A stretch of 64,000 nucleotides of DNA, from NCBI RefSeq assembly GCF_012103215.1, contig NZ_JAAVNE010000022.1:21092-85091 (forward strand), in the 5' to 3' direction. Below are positions 37,277 through 45,917 of this stretch, in pieces (position 1 is the first letter of the stretch; every line of letters starts with the position of its first letter). The notes under the pieces are model-generated. The model was given only the letters and a program-made list of their open reading frames with translations, did not search any database and was not told the origin of the DNA. The position numbers and the translations under genes were made by a program. The stretch comes from Falsiroseomonas selenitidurans. GTDB taxonomy: Bacteria > Pseudomonadota > Alphaproteobacteria > Acetobacterales > Acetobacteraceae.

Positions 37277-38242
37277 TCAGCCCTGCATGCGGATGCCCTG
37301 GCGCTCGATCACCTGGCGCCAGCGGGCGATCTCGCTGGCGACGAAGGGGCGCATGTCGCCGGGGCGGCCGGCATCCACCTCGCCATCCACCAGCTCCGCC
37401 AGGCGCTGCCGCAGGGCGGGGTCGGCAAGCGTCTGGGCGATGGTGCCGTGCAGGCGCAGCGCCACCGGCTCCGGCAGCCCGCGCGGCGCGGCGATGCCGG
37501 CCCAGGTCGGCGCCTCGAAGCCCGGCAGCGCGGCCTCCGCCACCGTCGGCACCTCCGGCAGCAGGCGCGACCGCCGCGTCGCCGTCACCGCCAGGCAGCG
37601 CACCGTGCCGGCGCGGACATGCGGCATCACGCCGACGCTGGTGGTCACCATGGCGCCGATGTCGCCGGCCAGCAGCGCCGTGGTGCCGGCGGCATCGCCG
37701 CGATAGGGCACGTGCTGCATCTGCACGCCGGCCACCGCGTTCAGCATCTCCCCCACCAGATGATGCGTGGAGCCGACGCCGGCGGAGCCGAAGGTGACGG
37801 CGTTCGGGTTGCGCGCGCGCTCCAGCAGCCCCTTCAGGTCCTGCGCCGGGCTGTCGGCGCGCACCGCGACGACGAAGGCGTAGCGCACGACCAGGGAGAG
37901 GAAGTCGAAATCGTTCAGCGGGTCGAAGGTCAGCCCCTGGGCGAAGGCGGCGCTGACGGCGTGGCCGCCGGTCAGCAGCGCCAGCGTGTGGCCATCCGCC
38001 GGCGCGCGGGCCAGCTGGCCGGAGGCGATGTTGCCGCCGGCGCCGGGGCGCGGTTCCACCACCACGGGCTGGCCCAGCGCCTCGCCGATCGGGGTGGCCA
38101 GCAGGCGGGCCAGGATGTCGGCGGTGCCGCCGGGGCCGAAGCCATGCAGCAGGCGCACGGGGCGGTCCGGCCAGGCGGCGGCGGCAGGACGGATGAGGGC
38201 AGGCGCGGCCAGCAGGCCGAGCGCGGCGCGGCGGGTGATCAT
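37277..38242 (-). CDS. Bug-family (TctC) periplasmic solute receptor
   Basis: A 321-residue receptor: leader MITRRAALGLLAAPALIRPAAAA, then RPVRLLHGFGPGGTADILARLLA, PVVVEPRPGAGGNIASG, QHVPYRGDAAGTTALLAG and TWAGIAAPRGLPEPVA. The start at 38242 follows GGAGGAAACC; upstream frame overlaps the VOC gene. It ends the gntR-VOC-receptor set and is convergent with the dehydrogenase gene. Confidence 0.9.
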   Translation of the reverse strand: MITRRAALGLLAAPALIRPAAAAWPDRPVRLLHGFGPGGTADILARLLATPIGEALGQPVVVEPRPGAGGNIASGQLARAPADGHTLALLTGGHAVSAAFAQGLTFDPLNDFDFLSLVVRYAFVVAVRADSPAQDLKGLLERARNPNAVTFGSAGVGSTHHLVGEMLNAVAGVQMQHVPYRGDAAGTTALLAGDIGAMVTTSVGVMPHVRAGTVRCLAVTATRRSRLLPEVPTVAEAALPGFEAPTWAGIAAPRGLPEPVALRLHGTIAQTLADPALRQRLAELVDGEVDAGRPGDMRPFVASEIARWRQVIERQGIRMQG

Positions 38243-38268
38243 GTTCTTGGTTTCCTCCCGGGTGGTGG

Positions 38269-39222
38269 TCAGACGCTGGCGGCTTCGCGGAACTCCTGGG
38301 GCGCCTGCGGGCCCCATTGGCTGCGCAGCCCTTCGCTTTTCGGCACCTTCCGCGGCGCCATGGCGGCGTTCAGCACGTCGGTGTCCGTCCAATGCTCATG
38401 CACCCGGCCCCAGGGGTCCTTCCAGTAGTCGAAGATCTGGCTGCCCAGCAGGTGCCGGCCGATGCCCCACAGATGCTGCCGGCCCTGCGCCTTCAGCCAG
38501 TCATGCCCGGCATGCAGGTCGTCGATGTCCTGCACCTCGAAGGACACGTGGTTGAGGCCGGCGCGGTGGTGGCGGCCGAACATCATGATGTGGTGGTCGA
38601 CGAATTCCTCGCCGCGATCGGCGCGGTTGAAGCTGGCCAGCAGCAGGTCCGGGTCGTCCTCCGCATGCACGTGCTCGGACACCACGAAGCCGAGATGAAG
38701 CTGCGCCCAGGCGACGGAGCCCTCGATGTCCGGCGTGCTGAGCACGGCATGGCCGATGCGCTTCACCTGGCAAGGCCGTGGCGTGATGCGCTGGAACTCG
38801 CCCAGGCGTTCGCGCGCCGCGCCGGTGTTCATCACGCTGTGGCGTTCCGGCAGCTTCGCCACGGTGGGCGTGCCGTGCACCACCTCGATGGTGAAGCCGT
38901 TGTGTTCCTTCAGCCGCACGCGCTTGCCGCCACCCGGCTGGTTCAGCGGCTCCACGCCCGAGGCGCCGGCAGCCTCGCGTGCCAGGCGGTGCAGGTCGGC
39001 CTCGCTCTCCGCCAGGAAACCGATGGCCAGCACGCGGTCCGGGCCGCGTTCGGTGATGTGGATGTGCTGCGCTTCCCCGGTGCCGCGCATGTACAGCGCG
39101 TCATCGGTCCGCACCTGCCGCAGCAGGCCGAAATCGGTCAGGAAGCCCTCCGCCTGGTCGAGGTCCGGCGCGCCCAGGCGGATCCAGGCCAGGTCGTGGA
39201 TCTTGATGATGGGCTCTGGCAT
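38269..39222 (-). CDS. VOC-family extradiol-type dioxygenase
   Basis: A 317-residue protein with two vicinal-oxygen-chelate modules. The N-terminal one starts IIKIHDLAWIRLGAPDLDQAEGFLTDFG; the C-terminal one has KRIGHAVLSTPDIEGS, GLNHVSFEVQDIDDL and GRVHEHWTD, giving the His, His and Glu pattern of Fe(II) extradiol ring-cleavage enzymes. It lies between gntR and a Bug receptor gene on the same strand. Catechol-type ring cleavage is likely; the exact substrate is not visible. Confidence 0.85.
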   Translation of the reverse strand: MPEPIIKIHDLAWIRLGAPDLDQAEGFLTDFGLLRQVRTDDALYMRGTGEAQHIHITERGPDRVLAIGFLAESEADLHRLAREAAGASGVEPLNQPGGGKRVRLKEHNGFTIEVVHGTPTVAKLPERHSVMNTGAARERLGEFQRITPRPCQVKRIGHAVLSTPDIEGSVAWAQLHLGFVVSEHVHAEDDPDLLLASFNRADRGEEFVDHHIMMFGRHHRAGLNHVSFEVQDIDDLHAGHDWLKAQGRQHLWGIGRHLLGSQIFDYWKDPWGRVHEHWTDTDVLNAAMAPRKVPKSEGLRSQWGPQAPQEFREAASV

Positions 39223-39255
39223 GTTGTCGTTTCCTCCCCGCCGTCTGCCGCCGTG

Positions 39256-39969
39256 CTAGCCCGGCGGCGGCGGCATGAATTGCGGTGCGTGGCGCAGCAC
39301 CGTTTCCGTGGTTTCGCGCAGATGCGCGGCCAGCAGCTCGCCGGCCAGCTCCGCCTTGCGGGCCAGCGCCGCGGCCTGGATCGCCTCATGCTCCGCGCGC
39401 TTCGAAGGGCCCAGCGGGCGGTGGCGCTGCGACACCAGGCGGTAGCGTTCCATGTGGTCGAAGGTCTGCGCCCGCAGCCGCAGCAGCCAGCGGGACGGGC
39501 AGGCGGCGACCAAGGCGCGGTGGAAGTCCCGGTGCGCGGCCAGCCATTCGCTGCTGCGCTGCTTGCGTTCCTCGCGCGTCAGGCGCTCGATCCGCGCCAG
39601 GCGGTGGAAGGCCAGCACCAGGCCGGATTCCCAGGCCTCCCCGCCATGGCGCACGGATTGCACGATGGCGCGCTGCTCGAACTCGACATGCAGGTCGGAG
39701 ACGTCGCGCAGATCCTCGGCGGAGATGGCGGCGACGCGGAAGCCGCGATTGGCGTCCAGCTCCACCAGCCCTTCCGGCAGCAGGTGCGACAGGGCTTCGC
39801 GCAGCGTGCCGATGCCGGCGCCGTACAGGCGCTGCAACTCGGCGAAGCGCAGCCGCGCGCCGGGCGCGAAATGGCCGTCCAGGATGTCGCCCTTGAGGCG
39901 GGAGAGCACATCCTGGCTGACCAGTACCGCATCGTTCTCGGCGGGCCGGGGAAGGGGGCGTGGGGGCAC
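39256..39969 (-). CDS. GntR-family regulator (FCD type)
   Basis: A 237-residue regulator. The winged helix spans about 15-75 (SRLKGDILDGHFAPGARLRFAELQRLYGAGIGTLREALSHLLPEGLVELDANRGFRV), the FCD ligand domain about 85-225, with metal-type histidines in HRDFHRALVAAC and HEAIQAAALAR. GTG 39969 is chosen because GAGAGGA is seven bases upstream. It heads the operon with the VOC dioxygenase and Bug receptor and probably represses it until an aromatic-derived acid binds. Confidence 0.88.
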   Translation of the reverse strand: MPPRPLPRPAENDAVLVSQDVLSRLKGDILDGHFAPGARLRFAELQRLYGAGIGTLREALSHLLPEGLVELDANRGFRVAAISAEDLRDVSDLHVEFEQRAIVQSVRHGGEAWESGLVLAFHRLARIERLTREERKQRSSEWLAAHRDFHRALVAACPSRWLLRLRAQTFDHMERYRLVSQRHRPLGPSKRAEHEAIQAAALARKAELAGELLAAHLRETTETVLRHAPQFMPPPPG

Positions 39970-40007
39970 GGCACATCCTCTCGATGCGCCGATGCTAGGG
40001 GTGGATG

Positions 40008-40031
40008 TTCGATCAAGCAAGCATGTTCGAA
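40008..40031. promoter_or_regulatory. Probable GntR auto-operator
   Basis: TTCGATCA, eight bases, TGTTCGAA: an inverted repeat with one mismatch, 39 bases before the gntR start. Same half-sites, spacing and AAATCC flank as the site at 35241-35264. Confidence 0.7.
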
Positions 40032-40254
40032 AATCCAGCCGCTACGCCAAGCCCCCTGCCGCCAGCCAGCACGTGCCGCCGCCCCGACCCCGCGCGAGGC
40101 CGGTGTGCTGAGCTGGGAGGCGGGCGCGAAGCCGGGCAGCCCGGGGCAACGCCTCCGCCCGCGTCGCGCCAGAGCGGGACGTGCAACGGGATGCAACCGA
40201 AGCGATGCCGGCGGGTTCCTGCAGATGGAAGGATGCAGTGTGGAGACGGCGACG

Positions 40255-40734
40255 ATGACAGGCTGGCTGGCGGATCTGGCCGCGGGCTATGGGCCGCACC
40301 TGCGAGACCTCGGCATCGCCTATGTGCTGGCCTTCATCATCGGCTGGAACCGGGAACGGGAATCCAACAGCGCCGGGCTGCGCACCTTCCCGCTGGTGGC
40401 GGTGGCCAGTTGCGGCTTCGTGCAGGCGGCGGAACCCACCATGGGCGGCAGCCCGGAGGCGATGGCGCGGATCATGGAAGGCGTGATCACGGGCATCGGC
40501 TTCATCGGCGCCGGCGCCATCCTGAAGGGCGGGGCGGAGGTGCGCGGCACGGCGACGGCCGCCAGCATCTGGGCCACGGGCACCATCGGCGCGGCCGTGG
40601 CGCTGGGCAGCTACCATGTCGCCGTCGCGGTCTGTGCGGCCGCGGCCATCACGCTGTACCTGCTGACGCCGCTGAAGCCGGAACGCGGCGCCGAGCCCGG
40701 CGAGGGCGAAGACCCGCCGCCCTCTAGCGCGTGA
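40255..40734 (+). CDS. MgtC/SapB-family membrane protein
   Basis: A 159-residue protein with about four membrane helices: LGIAYVLAFIIGWNRERESNSAGLRTFPLVAVASCG is the MgtC signature with the conserved arginines, followed by ITGIGFIGAGAILKGG and GTATAASIWATGTIGAAVALG. MgtC proteins help adaptation to low magnesium or modulate membrane energetics. Start 40255 has GGAGA about nine bases upstream; an ATG at 40225 is an alternative. Its 3' end overlaps the convergent ChaN gene by 11 bases. Confidence 0.85.
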   Translation: MTGWLADLAAGYGPHLRDLGIAYVLAFIIGWNRERESNSAGLRTFPLVAVASCGFVQAAEPTMGGSPEAMARIMEGVITGIGFIGAGAILKGGAEVRGTATAASIWATGTIGAAVALGSYHVAVAVCAAAAITLYLLTPLKPERGAEPGEGEDPPPSSA

Positions 40735-41560
40735 CCATGCGCACCGCCGGTGGCTCCGGCCGGTCCAGCCGGAACAGCGCCGCGCCGATGCCCCGGATCG
40801 CCGACGGGTCGTGTTGCGCCGCCTCGGTCGGCAGCAGCACGGCAGTGTCGGTGATGCCCAGGTCGCGCAGCTGGTGCGGCGTGCCGTGGCCGAATTCCAG
40901 GTGGCCGCGGCCGATGATGCCCACCACCAGCGGGCTGCGCCGACCGGCCTGCTCCGCCGCCGCGATGGCGCCTGCGATGCGGCAGGCGAAGGCGCGGTCC
41001 CACACCTGCTGGGCGCGCAGGAAGCGGTCCGTCACCTCCGTCTCCGGGCGGTTGGTCAGGCGGCCGAGATGGGCGCGGTGGCCGGGGGTGGCGGCGGCGG
41101 CGGGCGTCAGCCCTTCGCGCTCCGCCGCCGGCACGGCCGCCCAGCCATCGCGGCCGATGCGGGTCACCAGCGGGCGGTCGCAATTCAACGCCAGCATGGG
41201 TACCGCCTGCTGCCGGCAGAAGTGGAACAGCGGCAGGTAGATCTCCGGCGGGAAGCCCCAGACCGCCGGCCAGTCGACCTGCTCCAGGAAAGCTGCGGTG
41301 GACAGGCTGCCGGCGACCCATGCATCCAGCACCGGCTGCACCCGACGCGGGAACATCTCGAACCCCATCTGCAGGTCCGGGCGCAGCAGGTGCAGGCAGG
41401 TGGCCACCTGCAACTGCCAGCGGTGGATCTCCGCGCTGTCATGCGTCTCGCCCAGCAGCACGGCCTGGCGGCCGGCCATGTCGCGCAGCAGCGCCGCCGC
41501 CTCGCGTTGCGCGCCGGTGGCGGGGTCCAGCCAGGTGGCGCGGGGGTGCGGGAAGGTCAT
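40724..41560 (-). CDS. ChaN-like haem/iron-binding protein
   Basis: A 278-residue protein of the ChaN (DUF399) fold: QAVLLGETHDSAEIHRWQLQVATCLHLLRP, LQMGFEMFPRRVQPVLDAWVAGSL, WPAVWGFPPEIYLPLF, TDRFLRAQQVWDRAFACRIA and VGIIGRGHLEFGHGTPHQL. Known ChaN is an iron-regulated lipoprotein that binds stacked haems; here no signal peptide or lipobox is seen, so it may be cytoplasmic. Divergent from the haem monooxygenase gene across a Fur-like box, which supports an iron role. Confidence 0.8.
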   Translation of the reverse strand: MTFPHPRATWLDPATGAQREAAALLRDMAGRQAVLLGETHDSAEIHRWQLQVATCLHLLRPDLQMGFEMFPRRVQPVLDAWVAGSLSTAAFLEQVDWPAVWGFPPEIYLPLFHFCRQQAVPMLALNCDRPLVTRIGRDGWAAVPAAEREGLTPAAAATPGHRAHLGRLTNRPETEVTDRFLRAQQVWDRAFACRIAGAIAAAEQAGRRSPLVVGIIGRGHLEFGHGTPHQLRDLGITDTAVLLPTEAAQHDPSAIRGIGAALFRLDRPEPPAVRMVTR

Positions 41561-41597
41561 GCGGCGTCTCCGGGGTCCAACACGGTCATCTTGTAGC

Positions 41598-41612
41598 TGC
41601 GAACGATTCGCA
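41598..41612. promoter_or_regulatory. Fur-like 7-1-7 box between chaN-like and haem monooxygenase genes
   Basis: TGCGAACGATTCGCA has perfect TGCGAA/TTCGCA arms and lies in the 86-base gap between the divergent genes, 34 bases before the monooxygenase start. Same motif as at 47033, 51233 and 51324. Confidence 0.7.
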
Positions 41613-41646
41613 ATATGCGGAGCGGCCAGCGCAAGGAGCCTGAGGC

Positions 41647-41973
41647 ATGTTCGTCGCCGCCAACCGATTCCGCGTCATTCCCAGCGAGGCCGAGGCCTTC
41701 GAGCAGCGCTGGCTGACCCGTGACAGCCGCCTGCACGAAGTGCCGGGCTTCGTCACCTTCCACCTGCTGAAGGGCCCGCAGGCGGAGGACCACATCCTGT
41801 ATTCCTCCTTCACGGTCTGGGCGACGCGGGAGGCTTTCGAGGCCTGGACGAAGTCCATGCAGTTCCGCGCCGCGCATGGCGGTGCCGGGCAGAGCAAGCC
41901 GCAGACGCTGGGCCCGCCGCAATTCGAGGGGTTCGACGTGCTGCAGACCATCACGGCGCCGGCGGAGGCCTGA
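41647..41973 (+). CDS. IsdG/HmoA-type haem-degrading monooxygenase
   Basis: A 108-residue ABM-fold protein. The catalytic trio of IsdG-like enzymes is visible as N6, W67 and H77 (MFVAANRFRV; FEAWTKSMQFRAAHGG), at almost the positions known in staphylococcal IsdG. These enzymes open the haem ring and free iron. A Fur-like box sits just upstream, and haem uptake genes lie nearby. Its last 23 bases overlap the end of the convergent PhyH-type gene. Confidence 0.82.
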   Translation: MFVAANRFRVIPSEAEAFEQRWLTRDSRLHEVPGFVTFHLLKGPQAEDHILYSSFTVWATREAFEAWTKSMQFRAAHGGAGQSKPQTLGPPQFEGFDVLQTITAPAEA

Positions 41974-42655
41974 AGCGGCGACCGGTCCAGGCTTCCCGTT
42001 CCGGACCCAGGGGCGGGTCGTCCGGCCGGCCCCATTGCGCCACCAGCAGCCGGCGTGGTCGGCTGCCGCGGTTGGGCGCGCCGCCATGCAGCAGCCGCGG
42101 ATGCAGCAGCAGCATGGCCCCCGCCGGGCAGCGCGGCACGATGGAGGCGCGCCCGGCGCCGCGCTGCGAGCCGGGCCGCAGCGCGGTGCCGCCATTGCCG
42201 GGCCCCATCGCCTCCAGGCACAGCAGCGCCCGCAGGAAGCGGCCGCGCCGCGTGGTGATGTAGCGGTTGGGAAAATCCCGGTGCCAGGCGATGCCGCTGC
42301 CGAAGCCTGGCGCCTTCTGGGTGACATTGGCGAAGTGGAACACCGGCCGCTTGGTGCCGAGCGCCGGCGCGATGGCCGCCAGCGGCGCGGCTGCGGCCTG
42401 CAGGAACAGCGGCGAGAGCCGCTCCGGCTCCCCCAGGATGAAGACCGCGTCGCGGCCGGGCGGTAGGGGCGCGCCGCGCCGCGCCGCCGGCAGGTCCGAT
42501 TCCATCACCCAGCGCCGCCGCTCCGCCGCGCCCGGCGCGCGCCGGGCGACGCGGCCGAGCAGCGCCAGCAGCGCATCCGCCCGGCGGCGCGGCAGGCCGC
42601 GCAGCAGCACGAAGCCGTCCCGCCACCACCGGTGCAGCCAGGCGGGGCCGCGCAA
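41951..42655 (-). CDS. PhyH-like Fe(II)/2-oxoglutarate oxygenase
   Basis: A 234-residue protein resembling phytanoyl-CoA dioxygenases: WWRDGFVLLRGLPRR near the start, GIAWHRDFPNRYITTRRG with the HxD iron ligands, GNGGTALRPGSQRG, and LLLHPRLLHGGAPNRGSRPRRLLVAQW with the distal histidine. The start is uncertain: TTG 42655, three bases after the ChuX-like stop, is the best in frame. It ends the Fur-linked permease operon. Substrate unknown; siderophore or haem-pigment modification is conceivable. Confidence 0.7.
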   Translation of the reverse strand: MRGPAWLHRWWRDGFVLLRGLPRRRADALLALLGRVARRAPGAAERRRWVMESDLPAARRGAPLPPGRDAVFILGEPERLSPLFLQAAAAPLAAIAPALGTKRPVFHFANVTQKAPGFGSGIAWHRDFPNRYITTRRGRFLRALLCLEAMGPGNGGTALRPGSQRGAGRASIVPRCPAGAMLLLHPRLLHGGAPNRGSRPRRLLVAQWGRPDDPPLGPEREAWTGRRFRPPPAP

Positions 42656-42657
42656 GG

Positions 42658-43389
42658 TCAGGCCAGCCCGGCCAGCGCCGCCGCCGCCGCCGCGTCCAGC
42701 GGGCGCAGCACCAGGCCGGTTGGCTCGCCCGCCGCGTCCAGCGCCACGAAACCCTCCGGCGTGGCGCGCAGCGCGGGCACGCTGCCGTCGCGCAGGTGCA
42801 GGTGGAAATCGGGGCGGATGATGTTGGCGAAGCCCATGGCGGGCTTCACCGCCTCGATCCGGCCGCGCCAGCCCTGCTGCGCCACGCCGGTGCCGAGGCG
42901 GATCTCCACCTCCCCGCCGCTGTCGCACAGCGCCGCCAGGGCGGCGCCGCCGGCATCCTGCGGCACCGGCGCCGCATTGGGTTCGGTGGGCGCGGCGGGG
43001 CGGGGCGGGGCGTCCTGCGGCGTGCCGGCCCAGTCGCGCAGCTCGGCGTCGAACGGTTCCGCGCCTTCCATCCCGGTGACGGAGAGCAGCACGCTGCCAT
43101 CCTCGGCCTGGAACTCGATGCGCGGATAGACCTTGCCGCGCATCACGCTGCTGCGGTCCGCCACCAGCCGCGCCACCGGCGCGAGGTCGAGCCGTGCATC
43201 CTGCGCCGCGCCGCCGATGTGGAGGTAGCCGTCCTCCGCCCGCGCGTGCTCCACCACGCCGATGCGTTCATGCGTGGCGCCGGCCCGATTCAGGCCGAGC
43301 ATGACGCGGCCGAGCGCCGGCAGCAGGGCGGCGGCCTGGGCGGCGCTCGCGGTCAGCAGGAAGCGGGCGGGCAGGTCTGTCTCGGTCAT
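42658..43389 (-). CDS. ChuX/HutX/HemS-like haem-utilisation protein
   Basis: The 243-residue product has a segment LLPALGRVMLGLNRAGATHERIGVVEHARA (about 23-52) resembling the GRVMxxxRN...HExxG block of HemS/ChuX proteins, followed by IDLR-like and SLxF-like stretches (DARLDLAPVARLVAD; RIEFQAEDGSVLLSV). A Pro/Ala linker near 125-145 separates a second half with WRGRIEAVKPAMGFANIIR. Such proteins hold cytoplasmic haem. The arginine/asparagine pattern is imperfect, so the call is moderate. Its ATG overlaps the transporter-fusion stop (ATGA). Confidence 0.5.
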   Translation of the reverse strand: MTETDLPARFLLTASAAQAAALLPALGRVMLGLNRAGATHERIGVVEHARAEDGYLHIGGAAQDARLDLAPVARLVADRSSVMRGKVYPRIEFQAEDGSVLLSVTGMEGAEPFDAELRDWAGTPQDAPPRPAAPTEPNAAPVPQDAGGAALAALCDSGGEVEIRLGTGVAQQGWRGRIEAVKPAMGFANIIRPDFHLHLRDGSVPALRATPEGFVALDAAGEPTGLVLRPLDAAAAAALAGLA

Positions 43390-45917
43390 GTCACGGTCTC
43401 CGGGATGGGGGGATGCAGCAGGCGGTGGCCAATGATGCGGCCGGCCGACAGGCGCAGCTCGGCATCGGCCAGCGCGGTGACCAGGCGGCGGTCATGCGTC
43501 ACCAGCAGGCAGGCGAAGCCGCGCGCCGCCTGCAGCCGGGCCAGCAGCGCCACCACCTCGGCCTCCACGCTGCGGTCGAGCGCGGAGGTCGGCTCGTCCA
43601 GCAGCAGGATGTCCGGCCCGGCGATCAGCGCCCGGGCGATGGCGACGCGTTGCCGCTGGCCGCCGGACAGCGCCGCGGGGTGGCGCGCGGCCAGCGCGGG
43701 GTCCAGCCCCACCTCTGCCAGGGCGGCGGCGATGCGCTGGGTGCGGGCGGCGGCGGTCAGATGCGGCAGGTGCAGGCGCAGCGGTTCCGCCAGCAGCGCG
43801 CCGACGCGCAGGCGGGGGGAGAGGCTGGTGGCCGGGTTCTGGAACACCACCTGCATCCGCCGCCGCCAGGCGCGGCCGGGCGGCAGGGGGCGGCCGTCCA
43901 GCCGCACCGTGCCCTCCACCGGCAGCAGCCGCAGCAGCGCCAGCGCCAGCGTCGTCTTGCCGCAGCCGGAGGGGCCGGTGACGGCCAGCGTCCGGCCACG
44001 ATGCAGCACCAGGTCGATGCCGGCGATCGCCGGACGGGTGGCGCCGGGGTAGCGCACGGTCAGCCCCTGGGCGCGCAGCAGCGGCGCACCGGCGGCGCCC
44101 GGCGGGCCGGGCGGGCGGGGCGGGGCGGATGGCGGGTCCAGCAGCCGGCGCAGGGCGGGCGCGGTGGTCTGGCCCAGCGCCGCCGCCGGCACCTCCGCCA
44201 CGATGCGGCCTTCCTGCATCACCAGGATGCGCCCGGCGACGGCGCGTGCCGCATCCACGTCATGCGTGATCAGCAGCAGCGCCATGCCCAGCCGCCGCCG
44301 CAGATCGTCCAGCAGCGCCAGCAGCGTGCCGCGCAGATCCGCATCGAGGGAGGCGGTGGGCTCATCCGCGATCAGCAGGTCCGGCGCGCGGGCGATGGCC
44401 ATGGCGATGACCGCGCGCTGCAACTGCCCGCCGGAGAACTGGTGCGGCAGGGCGCGCGGCCGCGCCAGCGGGTCCGGCAGGCCGACCATGTCGAGCAGCG
44501 CGGCGGCGTGGGCCCGGGCAGCGGCGCGGCCGAGCCCGGCGGTGGCGGCGGCTTGCACCACCTGGCGCAGCACCGGCTGCAGGGGGTTCAGCGCGGCGCC
44601 GGGTTCCTGGAACACCAGGCCGATGCGATCGCGCAGCAGGGCGCGGCGCCGCGGCTCGGGCGCGCCCAGCATCTCCGCCCCGGCGAGGCGGATGGCGCCG
44701 GCGATGCGGCTGGCCTGGGGCGGCGGCAGGCCGCAGACGGCCAGCGCGGTGACCGACTTGCCGGAGCCGGAATCGCCCAGCAGCGCCACCGCCTCGCCCC
44801 GGCGGATGACGAGGTCCACGCCGCGCAGCGCCCGGTGGGCGCCGAAATCCAGCTCCAGCCCGCGCACCTCCAGCACCGCGCCGGGGGTGGGGTCGGGCAG
44901 GGGGTGGGGGTCCAGCACGCGGCGCGGCGGGGCCAGGCGCGGGTCCATCGCATCGCGCAGCCGCTGGCCCAGCAGGGTGAGCACCAGCAGCAGCCCGCCC
45001 AGCGCGGCCAACGCGGCGCCGGCCAGCCAGGGCGCGTGCAGGTTGTTGCGCGCCTGCGCCAGCGCCTCCCCCAGTGAGGGTGTGCCGGGCATCAGGCCGA
45101 GGCCGAGCAGGTCCAGCCCGGCCAGGGTGGTGATGGCGCCGGCGGCCAGGAAAGGCGCCATGGACAAGGTGGGCGCCAGGGCGTTGGGCAGGATGTGGAC
45201 CGCCATGATGCGCCAGGCGGGCGCGCCCATGGCGGTGGCGGCACGGACGAAATCCTGGCCGCGCAGGCGCAGGAACTCGGCGCGGGTGACGCCGGCGATG
45301 CCCATCCAGAAGAACAGCCCCATCAGCGCCGCCAGCACCCAGATGTTGGGCGCGATGGCGCTGGCCAGGATCAGCAGCAGGAAGAACAGCGGCACGCCGG
45401 ACCAGATCTCCGTCAGGCGCTGCACCACCAGGTCCACCAGCCCGCCCCGCCACCCCTGCCAGGCGCCCAGCAGCAGGCCGAGCAGCACCGCGCCGGCGGA
45501 GACCAGCGCGCCGAAGCCGAGCGACAGGCGCAGCCCCCAGACCAGCCGCGCCAGCACGTCCCGCCCCTGGTCGTCCGTGCCCAGCCAGTGCCGCGCATAG
45601 GGTGGCGCCGGGGCGGGGCGCGGCATGCCGGGGGCGATGCTGTCCGGCGCATGCGGGATGGGCGGCCAGAGCTGCCAGGCGCCCTGGCGGTCCAGCAGCG
45701 CCTGCACCGCCGGGTCCTGGAAATCCGCCGGGATCGGCAGCGTGCCGCCCAGCTGCCGCTCCGTCGGGCGGGACAGGGCGGGGGAGGAGAGCGCACCGTC
45801 GCGCCACAGCAGCACCGGCCGGTCATTGGCGATGAATTCGGCCGGCGCCACCAGCGCCACCAGCAGGGCCAGCGCGATGGCCGGCCGGCTGCGCCAGACC
45901 CGCACCGGCTCAGCCAC
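43386..45917 (-). CDS. ABC transporter fusion: YejE-type permease plus two ATPase domains
   Basis: One 843-residue chain holds three units usually in two genes. Residues 1-330 are a YejE/DppC permease (HWLGTDDQGRDVLARLVWGLRLSL; EAA loop FVRAATAMGAPAWRIMAVHILPNAL). ATPase 1 begins near 345, with GDSGSGKS, SGGQLQRAV and [12 protein letters not shown]. ATPase 2 begins near 620, with GPSGCGKTT, SGGQRQRVAIARAL and LLLDEPTSALD. YejF normally carries both ATPases, but fusion to the permease is unusual. GTG 45917 is chosen because GAGG lies six bases upstream; ATG 45956 is an alternative. It follows yejB-type and precedes the ChuX-like gene, all overlapping. Confidence 0.85.
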   Translation of the reverse strand: MAEPVRVWRSRPAIALALLVALVAPAEFIANDRPVLLWRDGALSSPALSRPTERQLGGTLPIPADFQDPAVQALLDRQGAWQLWPPIPHAPDSIAPGMPRPAPAPPYARHWLGTDDQGRDVLARLVWGLRLSLGFGALVSAGAVLLGLLLGAWQGWRGGLVDLVVQRLTEIWSGVPLFFLLLILASAIAPNIWVLAALMGLFFWMGIAGVTRAEFLRLRGQDFVRAATAMGAPAWRIMAVHILPNALAPTLSMAPFLAAGAITTLAGLDLLGLGLMPGTPSLGEALAQARNNLHAPWLAGAALAALGGLLLVLTLLGQRLRDAMDPRLAPPRRVLDPHPLPDPTPGAVLEVRGLELDFGAHRALRGVDLVIRRGEAVALLGDSGSGKSVTALAVCGLPPPQASRIAGAIRLAGAEMLGAPEPRRRALLRDRIGLVFQEPGAALNPLQPVLRQVVQAAATAGLGRAAARAHAAALLDMVGLPDPLARPRALPHQFSGGQLQRAVIAMAIARAPDLLIADEPTASLDADLRGTLLALLDDLRRRLGMALLLITHDVDAARAVAGRILVMQEGRIVAEVPAAALGQTTAPALRRLLDPPSAPPRPPGPPGAAGAPLLRAQGLTVRYPGATRPAIAGIDLVLHRGRTLAVTGPSGCGKTTLALALLRLLPVEGTVRLDGRPLPPGRAWRRRMQVVFQNPATSLSPRLRVGALLAEPLRLHLPHLTAAARTQRIAAALAEVGLDPALAARHPAALSGGQRQRVAIARALIAGPDILLLDEPTSALDRSVEAEVVALLARLQAARGFACLLVTHDRRLVTALADAELRLSAGRIIGHRLLHPPIPETVT

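Noticed and set aside
43413..45077. A 554-codon plus-strand open frame opposite the transporter fusion
   Set aside because: Gln/Arg/Gly-rich shadow frame with no recognisable motif; the opposite strand has six ATPase motifs in order.
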